NCBI GenBank assembly: GCA_022710725.1
Contig: JAKLGK010000012.1
Span: forward strand, 33,729 to 97,728
Source of the DNA: Verrucomicrobiota bacterium
GTDB taxonomy: Bacteria; Verrucomicrobiota; Kiritimatiellia; CAIQIC01; JAGNIJ01
DNA: 64,000 nt
Direction: 5' to 3'
In this document: positions 40,991 to 54,900 of the stretch, piece by piece
How positions within the stretch are numbered: position 1 is the first letter of the stretch
How the letters are laid out: every line of letters starts with the position of its first letter
Notes under the pieces: generated by a model
Databases searched by the model: none
What the model saw: the letters and a program-made list of their open reading frames with translations, nothing else
What the model was told of the DNA's origin: nothing
Program-made: the position numbers and the translations under genes

Positions 40991-42205
40991 GTGCAAGAAG
41001 CAAAACCCTTCGACGTGGCGGTGATCGGCGGCGGCATCGTGGGCGTGGCGACGGCCATGGCCCTGCTCGAAAAGCCGGGCCGCGCCGTCGTGGTGCTGGA
41101 GGCGGAGCCCCGGCTCGCCGCGCACCAGACCGGCCACAACAGCGGCGTGATGCATTCCGGCCTCTACTACAAGCCCGGCTCACTCAAGGCCCAGAACTGC
41201 ACGACGGGCCGCGAGGCGATGTACCGCTTCTGCGCCGAGCGCGGCATCGCCCACGATCGCTGCGGCAAGATCGTGGTGGCCACGTCGCAAGAGGAGATCC
41301 CGGCGCTGAACCGGCTGGAGGAGCGCGGCCGGGCGAACGGCCTGGACGGCATACGTCGGCTCGCCCCGGAAGCCATCCGCGAACTCGAGCCCCATGTCAC
41401 CGGTGTTGCCGGGCTGCACGTGCCGACCACGGGTATCGTGGATTACACCGAGGTCACGGAGACGTTCGCACGGATCGTCCGCGAGGGCGGGGGCGAGATC
41501 CGCACGTCGGCGCGGGTCGCCGGCGTGCGCCGCGAGACCGGCGGGCTGGTCCTGGAGACCGCGCAGGGCGCGGTCAAGGCCCGGAACCTCATCAACTGCG
41601 CCGGCCTGCAGTCGGACCGCATGGCCCGGCTCTGCGGCGTGAATCCCGGCGTGAGGATCGTCCCATTCCGCGGCGAGTACTACGAACTCGCGCCGGACAA
41701 GCACCACCTCGTCCGCAACCTGGTCTATCCGGTGCCCGACCCGCAGTTCCCGTTCCTCGGCGTGCATTTCACCCGGATGGTCAAGGGCGGCGTCGAGGCG
41801 GGCCCGAACGCCGTGCTGGCGTTCAAGCGCGAGGGCTACGCGAAGACCAGTTTCTCCCTGCGCGACACGTTCGAGACGTTCACCTATCCCGGCGCGCTGC
41901 GGCTGTTCGCGAAGCACTGGCGGATGGGGTTGGGCGAGTTCTACCGCTCATTCAGGAAGCGGGCCTTCGTACGGGCGTTGCAGAAATTGTTGCCGGAGAT
42001 CGGGATGGACGACCTGGAGCCCGGCGGCGCCGGCGTCCGCGCGCAGGCCGTCGGGCCCGACGGCGCGCCGATCGACGACTTCAAGATCGTCGAGGCCGAG
42101 CGCATGGTCCACGTGCTCAACGCCCCGTCGCCCGCCGCGACGGCCTCGATCAGCATCGGCCGGTCCATCGCGGGCATGGCCGAGCGCAACTTTGAGCTGA
42201 AGTGA
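40991..42205 (+). CDS. lhgO: L-2-hydroxyglutarate oxidase
   Basis: A 404-residue FAD-dependent oxidoreductase of the DAO family. The FAD motif VAVIGGGIVGVATAMAL is at the N-terminus. LhgO-type segments include HQTGHNSGVMHSGLYYKPGSLKAQNC, TTGIVDYTEVTETFA and FLGVHFTRMVKGGVEAGPNAVLAFKREGY. It oxidises L-2-hydroxyglutarate to 2-oxoglutarate and passes electrons to the quinone pool. I chose the GTG start at 40991 because an AGGAGA site lies about 7 bases upstream; an ATG at 40868 lies inside the terminator hairpin and is improbable. No other degradation gene is adjacent. Confidence 0.9.
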   Translation: MQEAKPFDVAVIGGGIVGVATAMALLEKPGRAVVVLEAEPRLAAHQTGHNSGVMHSGLYYKPGSLKAQNCTTGREAMYRFCAERGIAHDRCGKIVVATSQEEIPALNRLEERGRANGLDGIRRLAPEAIRELEPHVTGVAGLHVPTTGIVDYTEVTETFARIVREGGGEIRTSARVAGVRRETGGLVLETAQGAVKARNLINCAGLQSDRMARLCGVNPGVRIVPFRGEYYELAPDKHHLVRNLVYPVPDPQFPFLGVHFTRMVKGGVEAGPNAVLAFKREGYAKTSFSLRDTFETFTYPGALRLFAKHWRMGLGEFYRSFRKRAFVRALQKLLPEIGMDDLEPGGAGVRAQAVGPDGAPIDDFKIVEAERMVHVLNAPSPAATASISIGRSIAGMAERNFELK

Positions 42206-42246
42206 CGGCCGGGGAGATTCATTATCGTCCGCAACATCCGTTTACA

Positions 42247-42999
42247 ATGAAGATCGGCATGCAACCATCGAGAGTTCTCATTCCGCTGGCCTTTCTCTTT
42301 GCCTGTTTTGTCGGGCGCGCGGAGGAGGAGATCGCGTTGATCTACAACGGGCCGGCGGCCGACCCGTATGGCGCGGAGGCCGTCGCGGCGCTGGCGGAGA
42401 AGGCGGGCCTGGACCCCGTGTTCTTCCGGAGCTTCAGGAAATTGCCGGACCTGCTCGAGGACGCGTCGGTCCTGATCGTGGGCGGCACCGAGGATGACCT
42501 GGATCCGATCCTGCGGGAGGCGACGCCCCGGGTCAGGAAGGCGGTGAAGGAGTTCATCGCGGCCGGTGGCCGGTATCTCGGCATCTGCGGGGGGGCCTAC
42601 GTCGCCTCGGCGGGGTGGCCGGACACGGACCGATTCGTCAAGGCGCTCGGTCTCGTTGCGGTGAAGACGGACGATTTCACGGACGATGACGAACCACAGA
42701 TCATCCGGGTCCAGTGGAAGGGCCGGAAGAGGAGCCTCTACTTCCAGTACGGCCCCCAATTCCTTGTCGACGGGAGAACGGCCAAAACAATCCACAAGAC
42801 GGCCTTCTACTCCGACGGCTCCCTGGCCGCGTTATGGATGCCTTCCGGCAAGGGCCGCATCTACCTCTGCGGTCCGCATCCCGAAGCGGACGAGAGCTGG
42901 CTGGAGGAGGAAGACGGGTCCACGATCAGGAACCATTCAGCTTGGCGCGACACGGATGATCTGGCCGAGGACATGATGAATGATCTGCTCGCGGACTGA
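42247..42999 (+). CDS. Exported class-I glutamine amidotransferase-like protein (BPL_N type)
   Basis: A 250-residue protein with a signal peptide (SRVLIPLAFLFACFVGRA). The core resembles the N-terminal domain of biotin-protein ligase and other class-I amidotransferase folds: IALIYNGPAADPYGAEAV, ASVLIVGGTEDDLD, the nucleophile elbow RYLGICGGAYVAS with a cysteine, and the late KGRIYLCGPHPE with a histidine. Export to the periplasm makes ordinary amidotransferase activity unlikely. These secreted forms are found in many bacteria without a known role. An alternative ATG is at 42259. Confidence 0.72.
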   Translation: MKIGMQPSRVLIPLAFLFACFVGRAEEEIALIYNGPAADPYGAEAVAALAEKAGLDPVFFRSFRKLPDLLEDASVLIVGGTEDDLDPILREATPRVRKAVKEFIAAGGRYLGICGGAYVASAGWPDTDRFVKALGLVAVKTDDFTDDDEPQIIRVQWKGRKRSLYFQYGPQFLVDGRTAKTIHKTAFYSDGSLAALWMPSGKGRIYLCGPHPEADESWLEEEDGSTIRNHSAWRDTDDLAEDMMNDLLAD

Positions 43000-43041
43000 T
43001 GCCTCCCGGCGGACTTCTGCTCTCGATTCCTGCTATTCCAC

Positions 43042-44202
43042 ATGAGCTCGCTTGATTTTGGGAAAAAACGATTCGGCGCGACCGTCCGCGACTGGAACGA
43101 CTGGCGCTGGCAGGTGCGGCACGCCTTCCGGACGCGGGCGGACCTGGAATGTCTGTTCCCCCTGTCGCCGGAAGAGGCTGCGGCTTTCGATGGCCGGCCG
43201 CTCCGGCTTCCTGTGGCCATCACTCCGTATTATGCTTCGCTGTTGAATCCGGCGTCGCCGCTGCGCCGGATCGTCGTGCCCACCGCGGCCGAAACCCGGC
43301 GCGGGGCGGGGGAGTACGACGATCCGCTGGGCGAGGAGAAGCACCGGCCCGTGCCGTGCCTGGTGCATACGTATCCCGACCGCGCGCTGTTCCTGGTCAC
43401 GGGAGTCTGCCCGGCCTACTGCCGCTACTGCACGCGCGCACGCCTCGCCGGCCGCGGGGCGGGGCTTTCCTCCCGCGCAAACTGGCGCCGCGCCCTGTCC
43501 TACCTCCGGGAGCACGCGGAGATCCGCGACGTGGTGATCTCGGGCGGCGAGCCGCTGCTGCTGCCGGACGAAAAACTGGAATGGCTGCTCTGGGAGCTCC
43601 GGCATATTCCGCACCTGGAACTGCTGCGCATCAGCACGCGCGTCCCGGCCGTGCTGCCCCAGCGCGTGACGCCGGCCCTCGCGCGATTGTTCGGGAAATG
43701 CCAGCCGCTGTGGGTCAGTGTGCATTTCGCGCACCCGGACGAGCTGACGCCGGAGGCGGCGCGCGCGTGCGCCCGGCTGGCGGAGGCCGGCGTTCCGATG
43801 GGCAGCCAGACGGTGCTGCTGCGCGGGATCAACGACTCGCCCGACACAATCCGCCGGCTCATGCGCGGCCTGCTGCGGATGCGCGTGAAACCCTACTACC
43901 TCCACCAGTGCGACGCCGTCGTCGGCTCCGCCGCCTTCCGGGCTTCCGTGCAGGACGGCATAAACATCCTGCGCGCCCTGCACGGGCACACCAGCGGCTA
44001 CGCCGTGCCGCTGTACATGATCGACGCGCCCGGCGGCGGGGGCAAGGTGCCGCTGTCGCCGGATTATATTCTCGGCCGCAAAAACGGGACCCTGCTGCTG
44101 GAAAATTACCGGGGGCAGCGCTTCCGGTACCGGCTCGCCGACGGCGACCCGTTTGCCCGGGGCCGGCGGAGAAAAGGACCGGGCGCGGGGCTGCTTGCAT
44201 AA
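43042..44202 (+). CDS. Lysine 2,3-aminomutase family radical SAM enzyme
   Basis: A 386-residue enzyme. The iron-sulfur cysteines are Cys123, Cys127 and Cys130 in [24 protein letters not shown] follows. The PLP lysine is Lys335 in [11 protein letters not shown], and aspartates known to hold substrate in KamA are kept (HQCDAV and MIDAPGG). It should move the alpha-amino group of lysine, or a similar amino acid, to the beta position. No beta-lysine acetyltransferase (ablB) or EF-P partner (epmA) is adjacent, so the role (osmolyte, EF-P modification, catabolism) is open. The secA gene starts about 50 bases downstream. Confidence 0.88.
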   Translation: MSSLDFGKKRFGATVRDWNDWRWQVRHAFRTRADLECLFPLSPEEAAAFDGRPLRLPVAITPYYASLLNPASPLRRIVVPTAAETRRGAGEYDDPLGEEKHRPVPCLVHTYPDRALFLVTGVCPAYCRYCTRARLAGRGAGLSSRANWRRALSYLREHAEIRDVVISGGEPLLLPDEKLEWLLWELRHIPHLELLRISTRVPAVLPQRVTPALARLFGKCQPLWVSVHFAHPDELTPEAARACARLAEAGVPMGSQTVLLRGINDSPDTIRRLMRGLLRMRVKPYYLHQCDAVVGSAAFRASVQDGINILRALHGHTSGYAVPLYMIDAPGGGGKVPLSPDYILGRKNGTLLLENYRGQRFRYRLADGDPFARGRRRKGPGAGLLA

Positions 44203-44251
44203 AACCGCGGGCCCCCTTACTCTGTCGCCCGGCCCGGAAAGGGGCTTTGCC

Positions 44252-47305
<3,054 letters not shown>

Positions 47306-47321
47306 CCCGCCGGGGGAGGCC

Positions 47322-47807
47322 ATGAGAGACGGCTGGCTGCCCTGGACCCGATCGTGTTTCGTGTGTGGCGAGGAGAATCCCCACGGCCTGCGCCTTCGGT
47401 CCCGGCTGGAAAACGGCCGGGTCGTGCTGGAATACACCACGCGGCGGACCGACGTCGGGTACCGACATATCGTGCACGGCGGCATTGCCGCGACGCTCCT
47501 GGACGAGGTCATGACGTGGGCGGCCATTGTCGCCACCCGGAAGGTCTGCGTGGCGGCCGAACTGACGACGCGCCTGAAGGCGCCGATCGGCGTCGGGCAG
47601 AGGATTCGCGTCGAGGGCCGGGTGACGCGGGCGGGCGCCCGGCTGTGCCTGGCCGAGGGCTCCATCCGCGACGAGCAGGGCCGGGAACTGATGTCGGCAG
47701 CCGGCAAGTACATGCCCATGCCCGCGGCCATGGCCGCCTTGAGCGAGAAAGACTTCGTGCATCACCCGGAAGCCCTGGCCCCCGGCGATATTGTCGGGAA
47801 TGGCTGA
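47322..47807 (+). CDS. PaaI-family hotdog thioesterase
   Basis: A 161-residue hotdog-fold protein. It begins with a CFVCGEENPHGLRL motif, common in the PaaI/YbgC-like subgroup, and contains HGGIAATLLDEVMTWAA, the catalytic-helix region with the HGG start and an acidic residue. The central and late strands (VAAELTTRLKAPIGVGQRIRVEG) are intact. It should hydrolyse an acyl-CoA of unknown identity. A GGGGGAGG ribosome-binding site precedes the ATG, 16 bases after the secA stop, so it may be expressed with secA. Confidence 0.88.
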   Translation: MRDGWLPWTRSCFVCGEENPHGLRLRSRLENGRVVLEYTTRRTDVGYRHIVHGGIAATLLDEVMTWAAIVATRKVCVAAELTTRLKAPIGVGQRIRVEGRVTRAGARLCLAEGSIRDEQGRELMSAAGKYMPMPAAMAALSEKDFVHHPEALAPGDIVGNG

Positions 47808-47870
47808 CGGTTATTTTCATTCAAACCCGGGGCAAAAAGGTTCATACTTCAGCCAAAAGAGGGGAATGCC

Positions 47871-48869
47871 ATGAATCGAAAAAGCGCTATTCATGCGGCG
47901 TGGCTGGTGGTTTGCGGCCTGCTGCTGCTCGGGGCCGGGCCGGCGCGCGGGCAGGAGACGGACTGGTCGGCCGACCTGAACCGCATCTTGAGCCGCCTGC
48001 AATCCATGGGGCACGGGTACTATTCCGCGGCGGAATGGCAGGACGTATTCCAGCAGATCGACGAGGTCACCGACCGGGCCACCCGGGCCGGCGCCTGGGA
48101 GACGCTGGTCGAGTTGAACGCGATCAAGGCAATGGTCTTGAGCGACATGCGGGGCGCCCACGACCAGGCGTTGAAGGTCGTCCGGGCCGCGCGCAAGAGC
48201 CTGGCGCGGCACAAGCCAAAGAACATGGCGCGGCTCTACGTGCGCGAGGCGGCCGTGCTGTCCAAGCTCGGCGACGAGGCCGCGATCGGCCGGCTGATCG
48301 ATGAATTCCGCGCGAGCGAATTCTTCGATCCGGAACAGTACGCCTACTCCGTGCAGGACGGCCGGGACACGCCCATGGCGATCGTCCGGCCCAACCCGAA
48401 AGGCAGCGACTCCATTTCCATCACGGCAATGGAGAAGTACCGGCAGCAAGCGCGCTTCGCCGCCGGCCGCCCGTTCCCGGAATTCGAAGGCCTCACGCCG
48501 GACGGCCGCCGGGTCAGCCTGTCCGACCTCCGAGGCAAGGTCGTGCTGGTGGACCTGTGGTTCCGCGGTTCGCTGCCCTGGCAGCGGGAAGTGCCGAACT
48601 TGGTCCGGCTCTACCAGGAGTACCAGCCGCGCGGATTCGAGATCCTCGGCGTCAACCTCGAGCGTAACCCGGGCGGGCTGGCCGAGTTCCTGGCCGGGAA
48701 AGGCATCACCTGGACGCAGATCGTCGGCCCGACGGACCTGCCCCGCCAACTCGGCGTGTTCGGGGACACGGCCCGGTTCCTGCTGGATCCGAACGGCCGG
48801 ATCATCGGCCGGGACCTGAAGGGCTCCGACCTGTCGGCCTCGATCCGGCAGGCGCTGGGCGTGCCCTGA
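47871..48869 (+). CDS. Exported TlpA-like protein lacking the redox cysteines
   Basis: A 332-residue protein. It has a signal peptide (LVVCGLLLLGAGPARG), a helical N-terminal domain (about 30-190) and a C-terminal thioredoxin-like domain (about 198-330). The latter has FPEFEGLTPDGRRVSLSDLRGKVVLVDLW and YQPRGFEILGVNLERNPGGL. At the expected WCxxC position the sequence is WFRGSLPWQRE, so both cysteines are replaced (Ser234 and Trp237). It therefore cannot do disulfide chemistry and may be a binding or scaffold protein. It precedes the giant subtilase gene by 48 bases on the same strand and may help its secretion or folding; this is inference. Confidence 0.83.
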   Translation: MNRKSAIHAAWLVVCGLLLLGAGPARGQETDWSADLNRILSRLQSMGHGYYSAAEWQDVFQQIDEVTDRATRAGAWETLVELNAIKAMVLSDMRGAHDQALKVVRAARKSLARHKPKNMARLYVREAAVLSKLGDEAAIGRLIDEFRASEFFDPEQYAYSVQDGRDTPMAIVRPNPKGSDSISITAMEKYRQQARFAAGRPFPEFEGLTPDGRRVSLSDLRGKVVLVDLWFRGSLPWQREVPNLVRLYQEYQPRGFEILGVNLERNPGGLAEFLAGKGITWTQIVGPTDLPRQLGVFGDTARFLLDPNGRIIGRDLKGSDLSASIRQALGVP

Positions 48870-48917
48870 CGGCCGTCCGCGTTTACCGGGCCCGCTAATC
48901 CTGGTACGTTGTAACCG

Positions 48918-51900
48918 ATGAACTGGCGCAGAACGATGGCGGCCTTGCTCGGGGTGGCCGCTCTCGTTTTCATCCTGGCGCTGGTCCGGCCCGGGCGGTT
49001 GTTCACTGCTGCGGATTCACAAACCGGACCCGGCTATCCCGTTCGCGAGCCGGCCATCGCCGCGTCCAGGAACGGAGCGGCGTCCGGCTCCTCGGAGGCC
49101 GGCCCGTCGCCCGCGCAGCGTATCGCGGTCTGGCGTCGGTCCTTTACGCCGGCGCGCGCCGCGCCGCCCGGACGGCCGCCGGAACAGAAGATCGAATTGG
49201 CCGCCGCCGTGGTGGACACGTCGGGCGGGGCCGCTTCCGTGGCCCCGCCGAAGCAGCAACCGACCTCGCGAGGCACCCTTCCCTGGATGGTCCAGTTCGA
49301 GGGCCCGGTCCGCGAGGAGTGGAAGGCGGCCGTCGCGGGCGCGGGCGGTGTTCTGCGCGGGTACTTGCCGCCGTACGCCTTTCTCGTGGAGATGGACTCC
49401 GCGTCCGCGGGGCGTGTGGCCGCCCTGCCGGGCGTCCGCTGGGTGGGCGAGTACAAGCCCGACTACAAGATCCAGCCTTTCCTCCGGGATCTTGCGGCGC
49501 GGGCGGCGACGGACCCGGAGGTGGCGGAGGCGCTCGCGGAGCCGTTGTCGTTCACGGTGCAGACGATGGCCCCGGAAGACGCGTCCGAGGTCGCGCGCGC
49601 TCTGTCGGCGGCGGGCGCCGAGGTGAAGGCCGTCAGTCCCGGCCGGCGCTGGGGCCTGGTCCGCGCGAGCGCGAAGGTGACGGAGGAACTGCTGGGCAAC
49701 CTGGCCCTGCTCGGCGGGGTGCAGTGGATCGAGGAATACGTGCCCCCGGCGTGGAACAACGATTTCGCGGCGCGCGGGGATCATATCAACGTCACCAATG
49801 TCTGGGCGGGGCACGGGCTGACCGGCCGGAAGCAGGTCGTGGCGCACGCGGATACCGGGCTCGACACGGGATCCCTGACCAACCTGCATCCCGATTTCGC
49901 GGGCCGGGTGAAGGCCATCTATGCGCTGGGCCGGCCCGGCGACTGGAGCGACCCGCACGGGCACGGCACGCACACGGCGGGGTCGATCCTCGGCGACGGC
50001 GCGGGGAGCACGGGGCAGTTCCGCGGCGTGGCGTACGAGGCGTCGCTGGTGCACCAGTCGGTCATGGACGCGTACGGCGGGCTCGGCGGCCTGCCGGCCG
50101 ATCTCTACGACCTGTACCTGCAGGCGTACACCAACGGCGCGCGCATTCATTCCGACAGCTGGGGCGCGGCGGTGTACGGAGTGTACAACGAGGACGCGCA
50201 GTCCTCGGACGAGTTCATGTGGGACCACCCGCAGATGCTGCTGGTCTTCTCCGCGGGCAACGAGGGATTCGACTCGCCCGCCAACGGCGTGATCGATCCC
50301 GACTCCATCGGGTCGCCCGGCACGGCCAAGAACATGATGACCGTCGGCGCCAGCGAGAACGACCGGGCGCCCGGCTCGGGCGGGTACAGTTCCTACACCT
50401 TCGGCCAGGCCTGGCCGGCGGACTACACGACCGATCCCATCAACGGCGATTACATCTCGCAGAGTTACGATGGCGCGCACCAGGGGCTGGTGGCGTTTTC
50501 CAGCCGCGGGCCGACCGACGACGGGCGATTCAAGCCGGACATCGTCGCACCGGGCTCCGACGTGATCTCGTGCCGGTCGCAGCTCCCGGGGGCGGGCGTG
50601 CTGTGGGGAACGCATCCCAACCCGAAGTACGCCTTCAGCGGAGGCACGAGCATGGCCACACCGCTCATGGCCGGCGCGGCGGCGCTCGTGCGCCAGTATT
50701 ACATGGACCGGCGCGGCTGGGCCCTGCCGAGCGCCGCGCTGGTCAAGGCCACGCTGCTGAACGGGGCGCGGTCGCTGACCCCGGGCCAGTACGGCGCCCA
50801 CGAGTTCCGCGAGATCCCGCCGCCGCCGCGGCCGAACAACGCCGAGGGGTGGGGGCAGGGCGACCTGGAGAACACGCTGTTCCCCGCTGCGCCAGCGTCG
50901 GTCCTCTTCCACGACGTCCTGGCGCTGACGACCGGCGGCACGAACCTCTACCGGCTGTTCCTCGAGAGCAACGGCACGGCGCGCCTGACCCTGGCCTGGA
51001 CGGATTACCCGGGCACCGCGGGCAGCGGCGTGAAACTGGTCAACGACCTGGACCTGCTCGTCCTCGCGCCGGACGGCTCGGTGTTTTATCCCAACGGCCG
51101 GGCCGCGCCCGATCGCACGAACAACGTCGAGGGGGTGGACGTGCCGACGCCCGTCTCGGGCGTGTACACGGTGCGGGTGAGCGCCTTCAACGTGCCGAGC
51201 GGGCCCCAGAATTTTGCGCTGGTGTTCAACGGCCCCTGGCGTCCGGTGGATCACACGGCGCCGCTGCCGACCACTAACACCACGGCGCCCTACCACCTCG
51301 ATTTCACGGTGACGGGCCTGAACGCGCCCGACGAGGCTGGCATGACGGTGTACTGGAACACGAACGGGGGCGCGCGGTTCGCCACGGCCGCCGTCGCGCG
51401 CGTGAGCGATACGCTGTACAGGGCCTCGGTTCCCGCCCACCCGTCCGGCGCCCGGATCTATTACTATTTCGAGGGGACGGTCGAGGGCGAACGGCGGAGG
51501 CATCCGACGAACGCCCCAGCCTCGCTCCATTCCTTCCGCGTGATGGATCCCGTGTCGCTCGCGGTTTCCGGATCGCCGGCGGCCTGCGGGACGCCGAGCC
51601 CGGCGTACGGGACGCACGGTTTTGCCCCGCAGGCTTCCGTGACGGCGGACGTCGAGGCGTTCACCGCGCCGGCGGGCCTGGCGCGATGGGCCTGCACCGG
51701 TTGGACAGGCTCGGGCAGCGTGCCTGTCTCCGGGGCGACCAACTCCGTCGTGTTCACGATCCTTACGGGTTCCGCGCTGACCTGGCACTGGTCGGGCCAG
51801 TACGGGCTGCTCCAGACTTCCAGCGTGCCGGGCATCCTGAATGCCACCAGTTGGTGGTTCGCCGGCGCGTCCGCACAGACGCTGACCGCGGAGCCCGCCT

Positions 51901-54900
51901 TCCTGCTCGGCGCGACCAATCATCGTTTCGCGGGCTGGAACGTGGACGGCGCGCGGCAACCGGATGCGGCCTCGCCGGCGGTCAATCCCGTCACGGGCCT
52001 GGTCATGTCCGCGTCGCGCCTGGCCGAAGCCGTCTACCTGCCCGAGAACCGGGACTCGGACGTCAACGGGCTGCCGGACTGGTGGGAGCTGTTTTACTTC
52101 GGCGCCACGGGGCAGGGCGCGGGGGGCGATCCCGACGCCGACACATTCCCGAACGGGTTGGAGCAGCAGGACCAGACCGATCCCACCGATCCGGCTTCGT
52201 CGCCCGGCTTCCCGGTGATCGCCCACAATCCCCTGTGGGACCCGCAGACACGGCCCGCGCCCTGGCCGGTGGCCGCCGTCGTGACCGACAACTACCAGGT
52301 GGCCGAGGTCCGGCTCTGGTGGCAGCGGAACGCGGAGCCCTGGCAGGACATGGCGCTGTCGCCCTCCGCGCAGCCGACGCGTTACACCAACGCGATCCCG
52401 GCGCCGGGGACGAATGGCGACGAGTTCGCGTACTACATCACGGCGGAAGACTACGCCGGCCTGATCAGCACGAGCGCGGTGACGACATTCGGCGTCGAGT
52501 ATCCCGTGATGGGATTGGCGCCGACGAACCTGGGAACGGTCTGGATGCCGCCGAACAGCCAGACCAGCCGAACCGTGGAGGTGGGCAATCCCGGCGCGGC
52601 GTCATTGACGTGGAACGCGCAGGTCTCGACCGGCGGGGTCGGCTGGCTGACCGGCGCCCCGACGAGCGGAACCGTGTCGGCCGGCTCGGTCACGTCCGTC
52701 GCGTTCTCCATCAGCAGCGCCGGCCTGACCGTCGGCGTCAGCCGCACCGCGCAGGTTGTGTTCCGCGGAAACGACCCGGTCGCGCCGACCGGCATCGTGC
52801 CGGTCGTGCTGCGCATCGGCCTGGCTCCCACCATCGCGCACACCGCGCCGGGCCCGACCACCAACACGGCCTCGCCCTATGCGCTGGACGCCGTCGTGAC
52901 ACCGTCCAACCTGGTGGATGCCGCCGCGGCCTTCGTGTTCTGGAGCACCAACGGCGGGGCCGGTTTCGAGTCCGCGCCGCTGGTGAAGGTCACGGGCGAC
53001 CTGTATCGCGCGCAGGTCCCGGCCCAGCCCGCGCCGACGCGGGTGGAGTACTACCTGCACGCCGCGGCGACCAACAGCCTGGTCGCCCGGCTCCCGACCA
53101 ACGCGCCGGCCGGACTGTTCTCGTTCGACGTGACGCCGCCCGTTTCTCTCCTCGTGACGGGCGCTCCGCCCGCCGGCGTCGTGAGCCCGCCCTACGGGAT
53201 CGTGGAGGCCGCGTCGGGTCAGGTCGTGGAAGCGTATGCGCTGGCGGATGTCCCCGCCGGGGGCGGGCGGTATGTCTGCACCGGTTGGCTCGGGAGCGGC
53301 AGCGTCCCGGCCTCCGGCAGCGGGACGGCGGTCACGTTCACCGTGCGGGAGCCGTCGGTCCTGGACTGGCAATGGCGGCGGGAGTGGTCGCTCGCGCAGA
53401 CGTCCATGCCGGCGGGATTGCTTTCGACGACGACCTGGTGGAGCGCGGGCTCCGCCGGGCAGACCGTGGCCGCCGGGGCGTCGGGCCTGCTCGGCTCGAC
53501 CCCGTACATGTTCGCCGGGTGGTTCATGGACGGGCAACGCCAGCCGGCGGCGACCGGCCGCGTGGTGAATCCCGTGGCGGGCCTGGTCATGACCGGGGCG
53601 CTCCAGGCCGCGGCGTTATACCTGCCGGGGGTGCAGGACGGCGATGCGGACGGCCTGCCGGACTGGTGGGAGCTGTATTTCTTCGGGGACACCGCGCAGG
53701 ATGAGGCCGGCGATTTCGACGGCGACACGTTCAGGAACCTGGACGAATGGGACGATCAGAGCGACCCGTCCGACCCGGCCTCCATCCCCACGGCGCCGGT
53801 CATCCAGCATACCCCGCTGGCCAATCCGCAGACCGCGCCCGCGCCCTGGCCCGTGACCGCTGTCGTGACGGACAATTACACGCTGGACGAAGTGGCCCTT
53901 GAATGGTCTTTGAACGGGGGCGGCTGGAGCAGCGCGGCGATGTCGCCGTCCGTGCCGGTCAACCTCTACACCAGCGCGATCCCGGCGCCGGCGGTCTTCG
54001 GCGACCACGTGGAGTATTTCATCCGGGCCTCCGATCCCGCGGGCCACACGGCCTACAGCGCCACCAGCGGGGTGGACGTGGTGTATCCTGTCCTGACCGC
54101 CGATCCGACGAACCTCGATCTCAACTGGCTGATGCCCGGCGGCACGCTGGGGCGGACCGTGCAACTGGAAAACGCCGGGAACTCCGCCGTGACCTGGCGC
54201 ATGGAAGTCCGGGAAGCCGGGCTGGAAGACGACATGGAGGCCGGCGCGGGCGGGTGGACGCATTCCGGTCCGGGCGACCTGTGGCGGGTGTCGACGAACC
54301 GCAGCGTGTCGCCGCGTCATGCGTGGTATGCCGGGCGCTCGGGCGATCCCGGCTATGACAACGGCATGGATGGCCGGCTGGTCAGCGCGCCGTTGCGGGT
54401 GGTGCAGGGCTCGCGTCTCCGGCTCAAGTACTGGATCGAAACCGAACTGGATCCCGGCGATCCGCCCTATGCCTACGACGGCGGGCTGGTCGAGATTTCC
54501 ACGAACGACGGGATTTCGTTTTTCGCCGTGGCGCCGGTTGACGGATACCCGGCGCTGGCCCGCGGGTTGTACGGATCGCCCTTTGCGCCGGGCACGCCCT
54601 TCTTCGCCGGCACGGGCGGCTGGCAGGCGGCGGAATTCGATCTGTCCGCCTACGCCGGCCGCGAGGTGCGGCTGGCGTGCCGGTTCGGTTCGGACGAGAG
54701 CTTCGCCGAGGGCGAGGGGTGGTACGTGGACGACATCGCCCTGACGCCGGCGACGGGAACGAACGACTGGCTCGACATCGCCCCGACGTCGGGTGTCCTG
54801 GCCGCGGTTTCCGGCGAAGCGGCGAGCGTCGGTCTTGATGCGGCGGGCCTGGCGGCGGGGGACAGCCGCGGCGTCGTGCTGGCGTTGCTGTCCGACGATC

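Noticed and set aside
49017..52226. A 1069-codon minus-strand open frame opposite the protease domain
   Set aside because: The catalytic triad and fold are on the plus strand; this frame has no signature.
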